Shown here: piece by piece, positions 7,915-7,961 of the stretch
Layout: every line of letters begins with the position of its first letter
Numbering within the stretch: position 1 is the first letter of the stretch
Source of the DNA: Rhodanobacteraceae bacterium
Lineage (GTDB): Bacteria; Pseudomonadota; Gammaproteobacteria; Xanthomonadales; Rhodanobacteraceae
Assembly (NCBI GenBank): GCA_012270595.1
Contig: JAAXIA010000115.1
Coordinates: 1-7,961, forward strand
Reading direction: 5' to 3'
DNA length: 7,961 nucleotides
Translations under genes and position numbers: made by a program
The notes under the pieces: generated by a model
What the model saw: the letters and a program-made list of their open reading frames with translations, nothing else
Told to the model about the DNA's origin: nothing
The model's database searches: none

Positions 7915-7926
7915 CGTTGAGGGGAG

Positions 7927-7961
7927 TGGTGGGCGGTACAAGGATCGAACTTGTGACCCCT
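7927..7961 (-). tRNA. tRNA 3' part (probably tRNA-Val), cut by the window edge
   Basis: Read on the minus strand, the end contains the last bases of the anticodon stem (AG), variable loop GGGTC, T-arm ACAAG-TTCGATC-CTTGT with five pairs, the 3' acceptor strand ACCGCCC, discriminator A and an encoded CCA (7929-7927). The T-loop TTCGATC keeps the invariant TTC and the A and C at standard positions. The implied 5' acceptor strand GGGCGGT and the variable loop resemble proteobacterial tRNA-Val, but the anticodon is outside the window, so the amino acid is inferred. It points towards recC on the same strand and may be the last gene of a tRNA cluster. Confidence 0.88.

Larger units (their letters stand above)
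7386..7926. other. 541-base region without a supported gene between the tRNA and recC
   Basis: Open frames exist on both strands (plus 7439-7768, 109 codons; minus 7448-7714, 88 codons), but they overlap each other, lack ribosome binding sites, resemble no family I know and are rich in Trp, Cys and His as chance frames often are. Visible structure includes a perfect 12-base AT palindrome TAAATTAATTTA (7832-7843), TGATGTTT on the plus strand at 7791-7798 and 7813-7820 with a shorter TGATGTT at 7876-7882, a tandem CGTGACGTGA (7806-7815), and a plus-strand stem GCCCGTT/GATGGGC (7851-7867, G-U pairs included). The recC promoter and tRNA 3' processing or termination signals should lie here. An unannotated small RNA or a decayed gene is possible but not shown. 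Confidence 0.7.

Noticed and set aside
7927..7961. tRNA 3' end as an att site for an integrated element
   Set aside because: No integrase gene and no second copy of the tRNA 3' sequence is seen in the window.

Overview
The window carries a chromosomal recC-recB-recD operon, transcribed leftwards (minus strand). It encodes the RecBCD helicase-nuclease, also called exonuclease V. recC and recB are complete. recD begins near the left edge and only its first 79 codons are present. At the right edge, also on the minus strand, is the 3' end of a tRNA gene with an encoded CCA, most likely tRNA-Val. No mobile element, CRISPR array or foreign gene is visible.

The organism is probably a non-enteric gammaproteobacterium, or less likely a betaproteobacterium, of moderate GC content. 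RecBCD rather than AddAB points to these groups. The genes lie directly side by side with no pitrilysin gene (ptrA) between recC and recB, unlike Escherichia coli. RecC has an N-terminal extension before its HGNRLEDLR segment that I associate with Pseudomonas-type RecC. The exact genus cannot be read from the window.

Layout from right to left, in the direction of transcription: tRNA 3' end (7927-7961); 541 bases without a supported gene, holding AT-rich sequence, short repeats, weak hairpins and presumably the operon promoter (7386-7926); recC from a GTG start (7385 to 3813); recB, joined by an ATGA stop-start overlap (3816 to 229); recD, overlapping the end of recB by 11 bases (239 to beyond position 1). 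The three genes are tightly coupled, which suits subunits of a 1:1:1 complex. RecB supplies the 3'-5' helicase and the only active nuclease. RecC holds the complex together, splits the duplex and scans for Chi. RecD is the 5'-3' helicase. Together they process double-strand breaks for RecA loading and degrade linear foreign DNA.

Both complete genes look intact: every SF1 helicase motif and the nuclease residues are present in RecB. I do not see an undescribed system. The points most worth checking are the start of recC (a GTG whose neighbourhood includes a seven-residue mini-ORF ending in a GTGA overlap), the Chi-recognition residues of RecC, and the content of the long leader.
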